A stretch of DNA of 13,204 nt from CAYLSV01 sp964386435 (GTDB lineage Bacteria > Planctomycetota > Phycisphaerae > Tepidisphaerales > Tepidisphaeraceae), in the NCBI GenBank assembly GCA_964386435.1, contig CAYLSV010000096.1, positions 1 through 13,204 on the forward strand. The letters run 5' to 3'. This document shows, one piece after another, positions 1 through 6,407 of this stretch (positions within the stretch are counted from its first letter, which is position 1; each line of letters opens with the position of its first letter). The position numbers and the translations under genes are program-made. The notes beneath the pieces are model-generated. The model saw only the letters and a program-made list of their open reading frames with translations. It was not told the origin of the DNA and ran no database searches.

Positions 1-2
1 AC

Positions 3-587
3 GACACGTACTTCGTCGTCGCCCACTTCCACTACGTGATGATGGGCACGGTGCTGTTCGCCCTCTTGGCCGGGACGTACTACTGGTTCCCGAAGATGTT
101 CGGCCGGATGTACAACGAGAAGTTCGGCCAGCTCTCGGCCGTCATCGTCATCGCCGGGTTCCAGCTGGCGTTCTTCATCCAGTTCATTCTCGGTGCCCAG
201 GGCATGCCGCGTCGGTATGCGAGCTACGAGCCGCAGTACGAGGTGTACCACCAGTGGAGCACGGTCGGCGCGTTCGTGATGAGCCTCGGCTTGTTCATGG
301 TGCTGGGCAACTGGATCCACGGCCTGATGCGGGGCAAGAAGGCTCCGGCCAACCCATGGGGCGCCAACACCCTCGAGTGGCAGACCAGCAGCCCGCCGCC
401 GCACGACAACTTCAAGGTCACACCGACCGCCGGCGATCCGTACGATCTTCACCGCTGGCGGTACATCAAGGAAACCGGCGAGTGGGTGCTCAAGGACGAA
501 GAAGTCGCCAAGCTCCGCGAACAAGGCCCCGGCCATCGCGTCGTGACGGCCGGCCGCGACGAGTACGAGGCGGCCCCGACCGCCTGA
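3..587 (+). CDS. ctaD: Cytochrome c oxidase subunit I, C-terminal part (5' truncated by window)
   Basis: This is the catalytic subunit of a haem-copper oxidase, which reduces O2 to water and pumps protons across the inner membrane. The frame is open from position 3 and gives 194 residues; the gene begins before the window. It opens with DTYFVVAHFHYV, the family signature. By homology to bovine COX1, D1 is the Mg/Mn-site Asp, H8 the axial ligand of haem a3 and H10 a ligand of haem a. Three membrane segments follow, at about residues 12-35, 42-66 and 83-108, corresponding to helices X-XII, with the conserved GMPRRY between the last two. The tail carries the usual NPWGANTLEW and SSPPPHDNF motifs, then about 45 polar residues. 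Subunits III and IV follow on the same strand, so this is the oxidase operon. Assignment is very secure; the exact oxidase subtype is less so. Confidence 0.96.
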   Translation, partial: DTYFVVAHFHYVMMGTVLFALLAGTYYWFPKMFGRMYNEKFGQLSAVIVIAGFQLAFFIQFILGAQGMPRRYASYEPQYEVYHQWSTVGAFVMSLGLFMVLGNWIHGLMRGKKAPANPWGANTLEWQTSSPPPHDNFKVTPTAGDPYDLHRWRYIKETGEWVLKDEEVAKLREQGPGHRVVTAGRDEYEAAPTA

Positions 588-601
588 GAAAAGTCTGATC
601 C

Positions 602-631
602 GGCGACGCCGCCTTGACGGGCGGCGTCGCC
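602..631 (+). terminator. Strong GC hairpin between ctaD and ctaE
   Basis: A perfect 12-bp inverted repeat (602-613 with 620-631) encloses a 6-nt loop and is followed by TTTCC. It begins 15 nt after the ctaD stop codon and ends 28 nt before ctaE. The shape is that of an intrinsic terminator, but the U-tract is short. Since ctaE must still be expressed, it may act as a partial terminator or an mRNA-stabilising 3' end that raises subunit I over subunit III. The hairpin is seen directly; the role is inferred. Confidence 0.6.
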
Positions 632-659
632 TTTCCGAGACTGCCCGAAGAGTTACGCC

Positions 660-1844
660 ATGACGACCTACACCGGCCCCGTCGCCGACCAACCCGAAGC
701 CCAGGCCGCCGCCGCCGCCGGTGCCTTGGATGCCGACCACGGCCACGGCCACCCGCCGCATCTGGCCCACCACTTCGACACGCCGGTCCAGCAGTACGCC
801 AGCGGCAAGCTCGGCATGTGGGTGTTCTTGGGCACCGAGATCCTCATGTTCGGCGGCCTGTTCGTCGCCTACGCCGTCTACCGGTACATCCGGCCCGACG
901 TGTTCATGTACGCCCACAAGTCGCTCAACACGAACCTCGGGCTCATCAACACGATCATCCTGCTCGCCAGCAGCCTGACGATGGCGCTGGCAATTTGGGC
1001 GATCCAGAAGGGCAACCAGAAGCTGGCCGTCGCCATGCTGCTGGCGACCCTCGCCGGCGGGTTCGGGTTCCTGGGCGTCAAGAGCGTCGAGTACTACGAG
1101 AAGCTCAGCAAAGGCGTGTTCGTCGGGGCGAACAACATCTACTCCCCCCTCTCCGAAACCGGCGTCCACGGCGACGACCACGACGACGAGGAACACGCCG
1201 ACACCGAGGTCGAGCCCGCCCCGTCAGCGCCGGCGAACCCGACCGAGTTCAGCGCCGGCGGCCAGGACGGCGAAAACATTGGCGATGAGCTGACCCAGGC
1301 CGAGCAGCGGGAGGCGAACAACCCGATCGAGGCCCAGCCACGCCCCGACCTCTCGCCGCTGGGCCGGCAGTATGTCGACCCCCACGCCGGGACCGGCGAC
1401 GCCATCGTTATCAAGCCGCAGTACGATTCGGTCGACTCCCGCACCGTCGACCCGGTCCGCACCGGCAGCGGCGAGTTCGCCGGCAACCACAACAAGCCGA
1501 CCGCCATCTATAACGAGCTGTCCGCGTTGCCCGAGACGCCGATCCAGGCCGCCACCCACGGCGACGCCGATCACGGCGGCTACCACGGCACGAACTACGA
1601 AGATCTGTCCAACAAGGACAAAAACAACGTCGCCACGTTCTACGGCATCTACTACGCGATGACCGGCCTCCACCTCGTCCACGTCCTGATCGGCATGGGC
1701 CTGATCGGCTGGGTGACGGTCAAGACCATTGGCGGCGTGTTCAGCCCAAGCTACTTCACCCCGTTGGATTTGACCGGCCTGTACTGGCACTTGGTCGATC
1801 TCGTCTGGATCTTCCTGTTCCCGCTGCTGTACCTGATTCACTAG
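660..1844 (+). CDS. ctaE: Cytochrome c oxidase subunit III with large hydrophilic insert
   Basis: This is a core, non-catalytic membrane subunit that supports subunit I in the oxidase. The protein has 394 residues, about twice the usual small bacterial form. Five membrane helices are visible at about residues 51-74, 93-115, 121-142, 325-352 and 370-393. Family landmarks are the acidic SVEYYEK (E144), FYGIYYAMTGLHLVHVLIG (326-344) and LYWHLVDLVW (374-383). Between the third and fourth helices, residues about 165-320 form a polar, Asp/Glu/His/Pro-rich stretch that normal subunit III replaces with a short loop. The N-terminal 45 residues are also His-rich (DHGHGHPPHLAHH). The ATG at 660 has only a weak purine stretch (GAAGAG) upstream. 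The gene lies between subunits I and IV with small gaps, consistent with an operon. The family call is secure; the function of the insert is unknown. Confidence 0.95.
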   Translation: MTTYTGPVADQPEAQAAAAAGALDADHGHGHPPHLAHHFDTPVQQYASGKLGMWVFLGTEILMFGGLFVAYAVYRYIRPDVFMYAHKSLNTNLGLINTIILLASSLTMALAIWAIQKGNQKLAVAMLLATLAGGFGFLGVKSVEYYEKLSKGVFVGANNIYSPLSETGVHGDDHDDEEHADTEVEPAPSAPANPTEFSAGGQDGENIGDELTQAEQREANNPIEAQPRPDLSPLGRQYVDPHAGTGDAIVIKPQYDSVDSRTVDPVRTGSGEFAGNHNKPTAIYNELSALPETPIQAATHGDADHGGYHGTNYEDLSNKDKNNVATFYGIYYAMTGLHLVHVLIGMGLIGWVTVKTIGGVFSPSYFTPLDLTGLYWHLVDLVWIFLFPLLYLIH

Positions 1845-1865
1845 AATCCGCTAAGCTCCCCCGCC

Positions 1866-2336
1866 ATGAGCCAGAACCTCGCCGCCCACCCGTATGCCCG
1901 CGACCTCTCGAAGCTGTCGCCCGAGGACCGCGCGCTCATCGCCGGCAAGGGTGAGCGTCAGCCGGCCGCCGCGCCGATGAACCACCACGAGGCCGACGGC
2001 GAGGTGCTGGCCCACCCGGTGCCGCTGTGGCTGCTGCTCTCGACGTTCGCCGGGCTGATGGTGCTCACGTTCTTCACCGTCGCCGCGACGTGGTTCGACT
2101 TCGGCGCGCTGAACATCTGGATCGCCGTCGGCATCGCCGCCGTCAAGGCGGTTTTGGTGGCCGTGGTGTTCATGCACCTCAAGTGGGACAACCCGTTCAA
2201 CGCCTTCGCCCTCGTGGCGACGTTCTTCTTCCTCGCGCTGTTCATCGGCGTCGTCTGCATGGACACCCAGCAGACCGACCCGCTCAAGCAGACCGACGCC
2301 TTGGGCAACCTGGCGATTCAGGACACCGTGCAGTAA
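1866..2336 (+). CDS. ctaF: caa3-type cytochrome c oxidase subunit IV
   Basis: This is a small accessory membrane subunit of the oxidase, of the prokaryotic COX4 family. It has 156 residues and three predicted membrane helices at about 52-75, 82-105 and 113-133. The signature IAAVKAVLVAVVFMHLKWDN (90-109) at the second helix is characteristic of the family. The first 50 residues are a soluble extension that most homologues lack, so M38 (position 1977), just before the family-like N-terminus, is an alternative start. I kept 1866 because the frame is open and coding-like from there and it leaves a normal 21-nt gap after ctaE. No clear Shine-Dalgarno precedes either start. Its position directly after subunit III supports the assignment. 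Confidence 0.9.
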   Translation: MSQNLAAHPYARDLSKLSPEDRALIAGKGERQPAAAPMNHHEADGEVLAHPVPLWLLLSTFAGLMVLTFFTVAATWFDFGALNIWIAVGIAAVKAVLVAVVFMHLKWDNPFNAFALVATFFFLALFIGVVCMDTQQTDPLKQTDALGNLAIQDTVQ

Positions 2337-2337
2337 A

Positions 2338-2404
2338 TCGCTGATCTAGAAATGCTGAATGCTGATCTTCCGGAGTTCATCATTCAGCAATCATCAATCA
2401 GCGA
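2338..2404. repeat. Heptamer-built inverted repeat (element 1)
   Basis: From 2341 to 2403 the sequence reads as nine consecutive 7-nt units. CTGATCT occurs twice, at 2341 and 2362, with CTGAATG between. The 3' half (TTCATCA, TTCAGCA, ATCATCA, ATCAGCG) is the reverse complement of the same kind of word. The outer 8 nt (2338-2345 with 2397-2404) and an inner 8 nt (2354-2361 with 2381-2388) pair perfectly. It is AT-richer than the flanking genes and starts 1 nt after the ctaF stop, so it may also mark the 3' end of the oxidase transcript. The sequence differs from the elements at 11185 and 12997, but the architecture is the same. Confidence 0.75.
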
Positions 2405-2434
2405 TAAAGCCCCGCCCCCGCCTACCGTGGCGGC

Positions 2435-3454
2435 ATGGACCTTGATCTGCTGAAGCAACTGTCGGAAGTTGGTGGCGTGCCCGGTCGGGAGGAGCGGGTG
2501 CGGGAGGTGCTGCGGCCGCATTTCGAGGCGGCATTCGATGAGGTGAGCGTCGACGATTTGGGCAGCATGACCGGCCGGAAGAAGGCCGCCGGCAAGCCGG
2601 TGGCGTTGTTCGCTTGCCACATCGACGAGATCGGGTTCTACGTTCGCCACATCGACGATCGCGGCTTCCTGCGGGTGAGCAACGTCGGCGGGTTCGACAC
2701 GCGGAACCTGCTCGCCCGCCGGGTGACGGTCCACGCCAAAGGCGGCGATTTGCCGGGCGTCATGAACCCCGGCGGCCGGCCGATCCACATCGCCAAGGAA
2801 GAAGACAAGAAGAAGATTCCCGAGATCGGCGACTTCACCATCGACCTTGGCCTGCCGGGCGAGACGGTCAAGGAGAAGGTCCGCATCGGCGACCCGGTGG
2901 TGCTGTGGCAGGAGTTTTCCGAGGTCGGCGACTGCGTGGTCGGCAAGTGCATGGACAACCGCGTCGCCGCGTGGGTGCTGCTGGAGGCCCTCAAGAAGAC
3001 GCCGAACCCGAGGTACGAGGTCGTGGTCGCCGCGACGGTGCAGGAGGAGGTCGGGCTGCGCGGGGCGATGCCGGTGGCGTACCGGACCGAGGCCGACGTC
3101 GCGGTGGCGCTCGACACGACGCTTTGCGTCGACACGCCCGGCGTGCCGGACGAGGAGCGGGTGACGCAGCAAGGCGGCGGCGTGGCGATCAAGATCCACG
3201 ACAGCAGCAGCATCAGCCACCGCGGCCTCGTCGACGAGTTCGTCGCCATCGGCGAGAAGCACGACATCAAGCACCAGCTCAGCGTCCTCACCCGCGGCGG
3301 CACCGACGCCGGGGCCATGCAACGCGTCCGCGGCGGCACAAAAACGGTCACGCTCGCCGTGCCGACACGGTACATCCACACGGTCACGGAGATGGTGCAC
3401 AAAGACGATCTGCAAAGCGCGATCGACCTGATCGCCGCGTGGCTGGCGGAGTGA
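2435..3454 (+). CDS. M42 family metallo-aminopeptidase
   Basis: This is a cytoplasmic dinuclear-metal aminopeptidase of the M42 family (FrvX/endoglucanase M/TET-like), which removes N-terminal residues from peptides. Its 339 residues match the usual length. The family metal and catalytic residues are all visible: H62 in ACHIDEIGF, bridging D174 in KCMDNRVA, catalytic E204 and metal ligand E205 in QEEVGLRGA, D227 in ALDTT, and H315 in PTRYIHT. GGTDAGA (288-294) is also typical. The ATG at 2435 gives a standard N-terminus, with no Shine-Dalgarno upstream. A heptamer element precedes it and a long palindrome follows it, so it is probably monocistronic. Many relatives are misnamed cellulase or endoglucanase; peptidase activity is the established function. 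The in vivo substrate cannot be told from sequence. Confidence 0.94.
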   Translation: MDLDLLKQLSEVGGVPGREERVREVLRPHFEAAFDEVSVDDLGSMTGRKKAAGKPVALFACHIDEIGFYVRHIDDRGFLRVSNVGGFDTRNLLARRVTVHAKGGDLPGVMNPGGRPIHIAKEEDKKKIPEIGDFTIDLGLPGETVKEKVRIGDPVVLWQEFSEVGDCVVGKCMDNRVAAWVLLEALKKTPNPRYEVVVAATVQEEVGLRGAMPVAYRTEADVAVALDTTLCVDTPGVPDEERVTQQGGGVAIKIHDSSSISHRGLVDEFVAIGEKHDIKHQLSVLTRGGTDAGAMQRVRGGTKTVTLAVPTRYIHTVTEMVHKDDLQSAIDLIAAWLAE

Positions 3455-3471
3455 GTGCGTGGGGTGGTCAG

Positions 3472-3564
3472 ACCGGACCTGCAGCACGTGGTGCTGCGGC
3501 TACTGCGCGGGGGACAGCGTGGTCTGCCCGCGATAGCCGCCGCACCACGTGCCGCAGGTCCGGT
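3472..3564. repeat. Long imperfect palindrome between M42 and isomerase genes
   Basis: Two 31-nt arms (3472-3502 and 3534-3564) are reverse complements with only two mismatches. Just inside them a further 6-bp pairing, CGCGGG (3506-3511) with CCCGCG (3527-3532), extends the stem. The left arm also contains a small palindrome, GCAGCAC-GTG-GTGCTGC. It fills most of the 125-nt gap and could act as a terminator, though no T-run follows. The word GTGCCGCAGGTC in its right arm recurs in the palindrome at 9271-9312, which suggests a dispersed REP-like family. Confidence 0.8.
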
Positions 3565-3579
3565 GCCTAGGTTGTCCGC

Positions 3580-4365
3580 ATGGCCTCCCCCACCCGCCTC
3601 GCCGTGCAGATGTACACTCTGCGTGAGCACACGAAGACGCCCGCCGACATTGCCGCGACGTGCAAGAAGCTCGCCGACCAGGGTTGGAGCGCTGTGCAGG
3701 CGTCGGCGCTCGGGCCGATCGAGCCGGCGGAGTTGAAGAAGATCCTCGACGACCACGGTTTGCAGTGCGTCGCCACGCACCGCGGGCTGGACCATTTGTG
3801 CGACGACCCGCAGCGGCAGATCGACGAACACGCCGTTCTCAATTGCAAGTACACGGCGATCGGCGGGTTCTTCCCGAATCCGGAAGATTTCACGCGTGCG
3901 AATTGGACAGGCTTCATCGACCGCTACAACCGGGCCGCCCCCGCGTATGCCGGCAGCCCGCTGAGCATCGGCTACCACAACCACAGCCACGAGTGGGCCA
4001 AGGTCGGTCAGGGCCTGACGGATCCGACCGCCATGGACCTGCTGGCGGAGGGCCTCGACGATAACATCTGGTTCGAGATCGACACCTACTGGGTCGCCCA
4101 CGGCGGCGGCGACCCGGTGGCGTGGGTCGACCGCTTCGCCGGCCGCATCCCGTGCGTGCACCTCAAGGATCTGGCAATCAAGCCCGACAAGACGCAGTAC
4201 ATGGCCGAGGTCGGCGTGGGCAACCTGAACTGGCCGGCGATCCTCTCGGCCTGCGACCGGGTGGGCGTCGAGTGGTACATCGTCGAGCAGGACACCTGCT
4301 ACCGCGACCCGTTCGACTCGCTCAAGACGAGCCTGGAAAATCTGCGGGCGATGGGGCTGAGCTGA
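3580..4365 (+). CDS. Sugar phosphate isomerase/epimerase family protein (TIM barrel)
   Basis: The 261-residue protein has the pattern of the xylose-isomerase-like TIM barrel superfamily (COG1082, PF01261). Members are metal-dependent sugar isomerases, epimerases or dehydratases such as IolE. It opens with the typical first strand LAVQMYTLRE (8-17). Likely metal or substrate residues lie at the ends of later strands: GYHNHSHEW (131-139), FEIDTYW (165-171, D168), CVHLKD (192-197, H194) and YIVEQD (233-238, E236). No signal peptide is visible, so it is probably cytoplasmic; many planctomycete relatives are exported. The ATG at 3580 leaves 15 nt from the upstream palindrome. No sugar operon surrounds it, so the substrate cannot be inferred. 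Superfamily assignment is secure and specific function open. Confidence 0.9.
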   Translation: MASPTRLAVQMYTLREHTKTPADIAATCKKLADQGWSAVQASALGPIEPAELKKILDDHGLQCVATHRGLDHLCDDPQRQIDEHAVLNCKYTAIGGFFPNPEDFTRANWTGFIDRYNRAAPAYAGSPLSIGYHNHSHEWAKVGQGLTDPTAMDLLAEGLDDNIWFEIDTYWVAHGGGDPVAWVDRFAGRIPCVHLKDLAIKPDKTQYMAEVGVGNLNWPAILSACDRVGVEWYIVEQDTCYRDPFDSLKTSLENLRAMGLS

Positions 4366-4393
4366 TCCTTCAATCGATCGGAAGGCGAAGGTG

Positions 4394-4462
4394 GCTGCGA
4401 GTCGGCGACTCGCAGTCCGGTCGAACTCGCACGTCCCGGACTGCGACTCGCCGAGTCGCAGC
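4394..4462. terminator. Paired 9-bp hairpins nested in a 27-nt inverted repeat
   Basis: Arms 4394-4420 and 4436-4462 are reverse complements except at two positions, where a G/C swap preserves each arm's own palindrome. Each arm folds alone into a perfect 9-bp stem with a 3-nt loop: 4396-4416 with loop GGC, and 4442-4461 region with loop GCC. It lies between two convergent genes, the isomerase (+) ending at 4365 and the zinc-ribbon gene (-) ending at 4497. A bidirectional terminator is the simplest reading, but neither side has a clear T-run, so a repeat element is also possible. Confidence 0.55.
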
Positions 4463-4496
4463 TACTCACGCAGGTGAAGGTTGTGTCGGGTCGCCC

Positions 4497-4670
4497 TCAA
4501 TCCACCACGGCGACGTCGGCGTTGGCCTCGGTCGGGGCGGGGGTGGGGTTGGCGGGTTTCGGGACGCGGAGCATGGTTTGGCAGTGCTGGCACTTGACGA
4601 TCCGGCCGCGGACTTCTTCGGGGACGGTCAGGACCTTGCGGCAACGCAGGTTCGGGCAGATCAGGCGCAT
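4497..4670 (-). CDS. Small zinc-ribbon protein, 57 residues
   Basis: On the minus strand, an ATG at 4670 opens a 57-residue frame ending at TGA 4499-4497. Residues C5, C10, C27 and C30 form two knuckles (CPNLRC and CQHC) about 17 residues apart, a four-cysteine zinc-ribbon pattern. Positively charged residues surround them (RCRKV, RGRIVK). The C-terminal 20 residues are Pro/Ala-rich and probably disordered. It resembles MJ0042-type and other small zinc-finger modules found at the N-terminus of larger planctomycete proteins, but here it stands alone. It lies 63 nt downstream of the TIGR03790 gene on the same strand and might be co-transcribed. The function is unknown; nucleic-acid or protein binding is only a guess. 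The cysteine spacing makes a real gene likely. Confidence 0.75.
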   Translation of the reverse strand: MRLICPNLRCRKVLTVPEEVRGRIVKCQHCQTMLRVPKPANPTPAPTEANADVAVVD

Positions 4671-4733
4671 GGCGGGTGCTTCTCTCAGGGGCCGGGTGGG
4701 ACACGCGGGCGTCGCCTCCGCGACGACACCTGC

Positions 4734-6407
4734 TCAAAGGTCATCGGTCGCATCGACTGTCGGACTTTGCGGCCGCTCGCCATTTTCGCCAAGGTTCTGC
4801 CGCGGCGGCTCGACCTCCCGCAAATGCGGCGGCAACTGATCCACCCGCAGCGGCGGCCGCACGCTGTACGGCCGAGCCAGCGGGTCGCCGACCAGCGTGA
4901 CCTGCCAGCTGACCATCGGATTCGTCACCCAATACGCCTCGCCCAGCGTCATCCGGTCGCTTAGCAGCAGCAGGAAAAAGTCGTGCGCCTTGGGGAATGA
5001 CGCCAAGTACGGCTCAGCCACCGGCCCCAGCGTCGCCGCCGCGCCGTCGGCCAGCAGGTTCGGCACCCAGCCGGTGAAGTTCGGGTTCTTCATCTGCACC
5101 AGCTCGAAACTGGCGATGTGGAACGCCACCGCCCCCGGCGTGAACGTGCCGGGCCGGACGTAGTTTTTCACGCTGTACCACCCGGCGTACCCGGCGATGC
5201 CGGCCACCGTGTTCTCGCCGATCACGCCGCCGGCCTCGTCGAAGACCAGGCGGTTGGGGATGTGCCGTTGCAGCACGTTGGCGAGTTGCCGCAGCGACTC
5301 GTCGTACGCGCCGTAGGCGTCGATGCTGCCGTCGTCTTTGACGGCGTCGATGCCGCGGGAATCGACGACGAACCGCCCCGGCACCCCGTCCCGCTCGGCG
5401 GCGAGGCCGTCGTCGATCATCCGCCGGACGGTGTCGGCGTCGCGGGCGTCGAGGCGGGCCGTCATGAACGTTTTGGGGGCGTTTGGCCCGTTGTAGCGGA
5501 AGTTGAGCGGGTTCATCTGCCACCGCGAGAGGGCGTAGTTGGGCCACAGGATGACCGCCAGCTCGCTCTCGAAGCTCGCGCCGGTTTCGGGGCCGGTGAG
5601 CAGGTTCTGCTGGCGGCTGAGGATGGCCAGCAGCGTCACCGGCCCCGACGCCCGCCCGGCGTCGCGCATGATCTGCCGCGCCTCGGCGTCGGCCGGCCGG
5701 AGGTTGGCCGCCTGCACGGCCGCGGCGTCGGGCGTCACAAGTTCCCACCCCTCGGGCGTCACCGGGGCACGCAGTCGGGCGCTAATTGCTTGCCACGCTC
5801 GGCCGAGTTCCTGCCGCCGGGCCGCCTCGAGGGCGGGGCCAAATTCCTGCAAGGCCCGCCCCGCCGCCTGCAGCCGTGCCAGGGCGCGGGCCGGATCACG
5901 CGGCACGGCCACGTCGTCCGCTTCGGCCCCGGCCGCGACGGCCAGTGCCTCGGCGTCGGTGGCGATCTGCTGCAAATCCCCGGTCGCCTGCTCCCGCAGC
6001 CGGGTGAGTTGGCGGAGTTCCTCGTCCTCATTGTCGCCGGGCTTGCGGTGGCTGATGGTCAGCGGCACGCCACTGACGGTCACGAGGCAGCGGGCCGACT
6101 GGTGGAAGCCGTTTTCGACGAGAACCGTCCGCAGGCGGGGCAGGATGTCGTTGTGGTACGTCTCGAAACTGATCCGCTCACCTCTCGGCAGCGGCACGGC
6201 GAGGATGTTCGCCGCCGGGATGCCCCGTTGCTGGGCGTAATACCTTGCCAACTCGACGCTCTCCTCGTCGTCGGCGTTGCAGAGGACGACCACCTCATCG
6301 GCCGTCAGCCCGCCGCGGGCGACAAGCGGCAGCAGCAACGTCAGGCCCAGGAGAATCGGGTACACTCGCCCTGAACCGAACCCGACTCCGAACAAGGTGA
6401 ACCGCAT
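4734..6407 (-). CDS. TIGR03790 family secreted protein
   Basis: The 557-residue protein matches the uncharacterised TIGR03790 family. Family-like segments are DEVVVLCNADDEESVELARY (37-56), the strand CLVTVSGVPL (107-116), AYGAYDESL (364-372), GAVAFHIASF (425-434), ADGAAATLGPVAEPYLASFP (453-472) and the terminal VGDPLARPY (506-514). An N-terminal hydrophobic stretch (residues 15-30) with R2 and R14 before it looks like a Sec signal peptide, so export is likely. Residues about 126-270 form an Ala/Glu/Arg-rich helical insert within the core. The start is uncertain. ATG 6407 keeps charged residues before the hydrophobic core but overlaps the divergent gene's start in one CATG. GTG 6365 would avoid overlap but leaves no positive charge. 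A further upstream TTG-type extension would run into the neighbour and is unlikely. No biochemical function is established for the family. Confidence 0.88.
   Translation of the reverse strand: MRFTLFGVGFGSGRVYPILLGLTLLLPLVARGGLTADEVVVLCNADDEESVELARYYAQQRGIPAANILAVPLPRGERISFETYHNDILPRLRTVLVENGFHQSARCLVTVSGVPLTISHRKPGDNEDEELRQLTRLREQATGDLQQIATDAEALAVAAGAEADDVAVPRDPARALARLQAAGRALQEFGPALEAARRQELGRAWQAISARLRAPVTPEGWELVTPDAAAVQAANLRPADAEARQIMRDAGRASGPVTLLAILSRQQNLLTGPETGASFESELAVILWPNYALSRWQMNPLNFRYNGPNAPKTFMTARLDARDADTVRRMIDDGLAAERDGVPGRFVVDSRGIDAVKDDGSIDAYGAYDESLRQLANVLQRHIPNRLVFDEAGGVIGENTVAGIAGYAGWYSVKNYVRPGTFTPGAVAFHIASFELVQMKNPNFTGWVPNLLADGAAATLGPVAEPYLASFPKAHDFFLLLLSDRMTLGEAYWVTNPMVSWQVTLVGDPLARPYSVRPPLRVDQLPPHLREVEPPRQNLGENGERPQSPTVDATDDL

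Noticed and set aside
2338..2404. Possible CRISPR remnant from the short repeated words
   Set aside because: Units are 7 nt with no spacers, degenerate and palindromically arranged. That is not a CRISPR repeat-spacer pattern, and no cas gene is present.
3472..3564. Attachment site or insertion-sequence end
   Set aside because: No integrase, transposase, tRNA or direct repeat flanks it. A palindromic repeat or terminator explains it better.
2638..4161. A 507-residue open frame antisense to the M42 and isomerase genes
   Set aside because: It crosses two real genes and a palindrome, and its product is Ser/Thr/Arg-rich with no motif, typical of a shadow frame.
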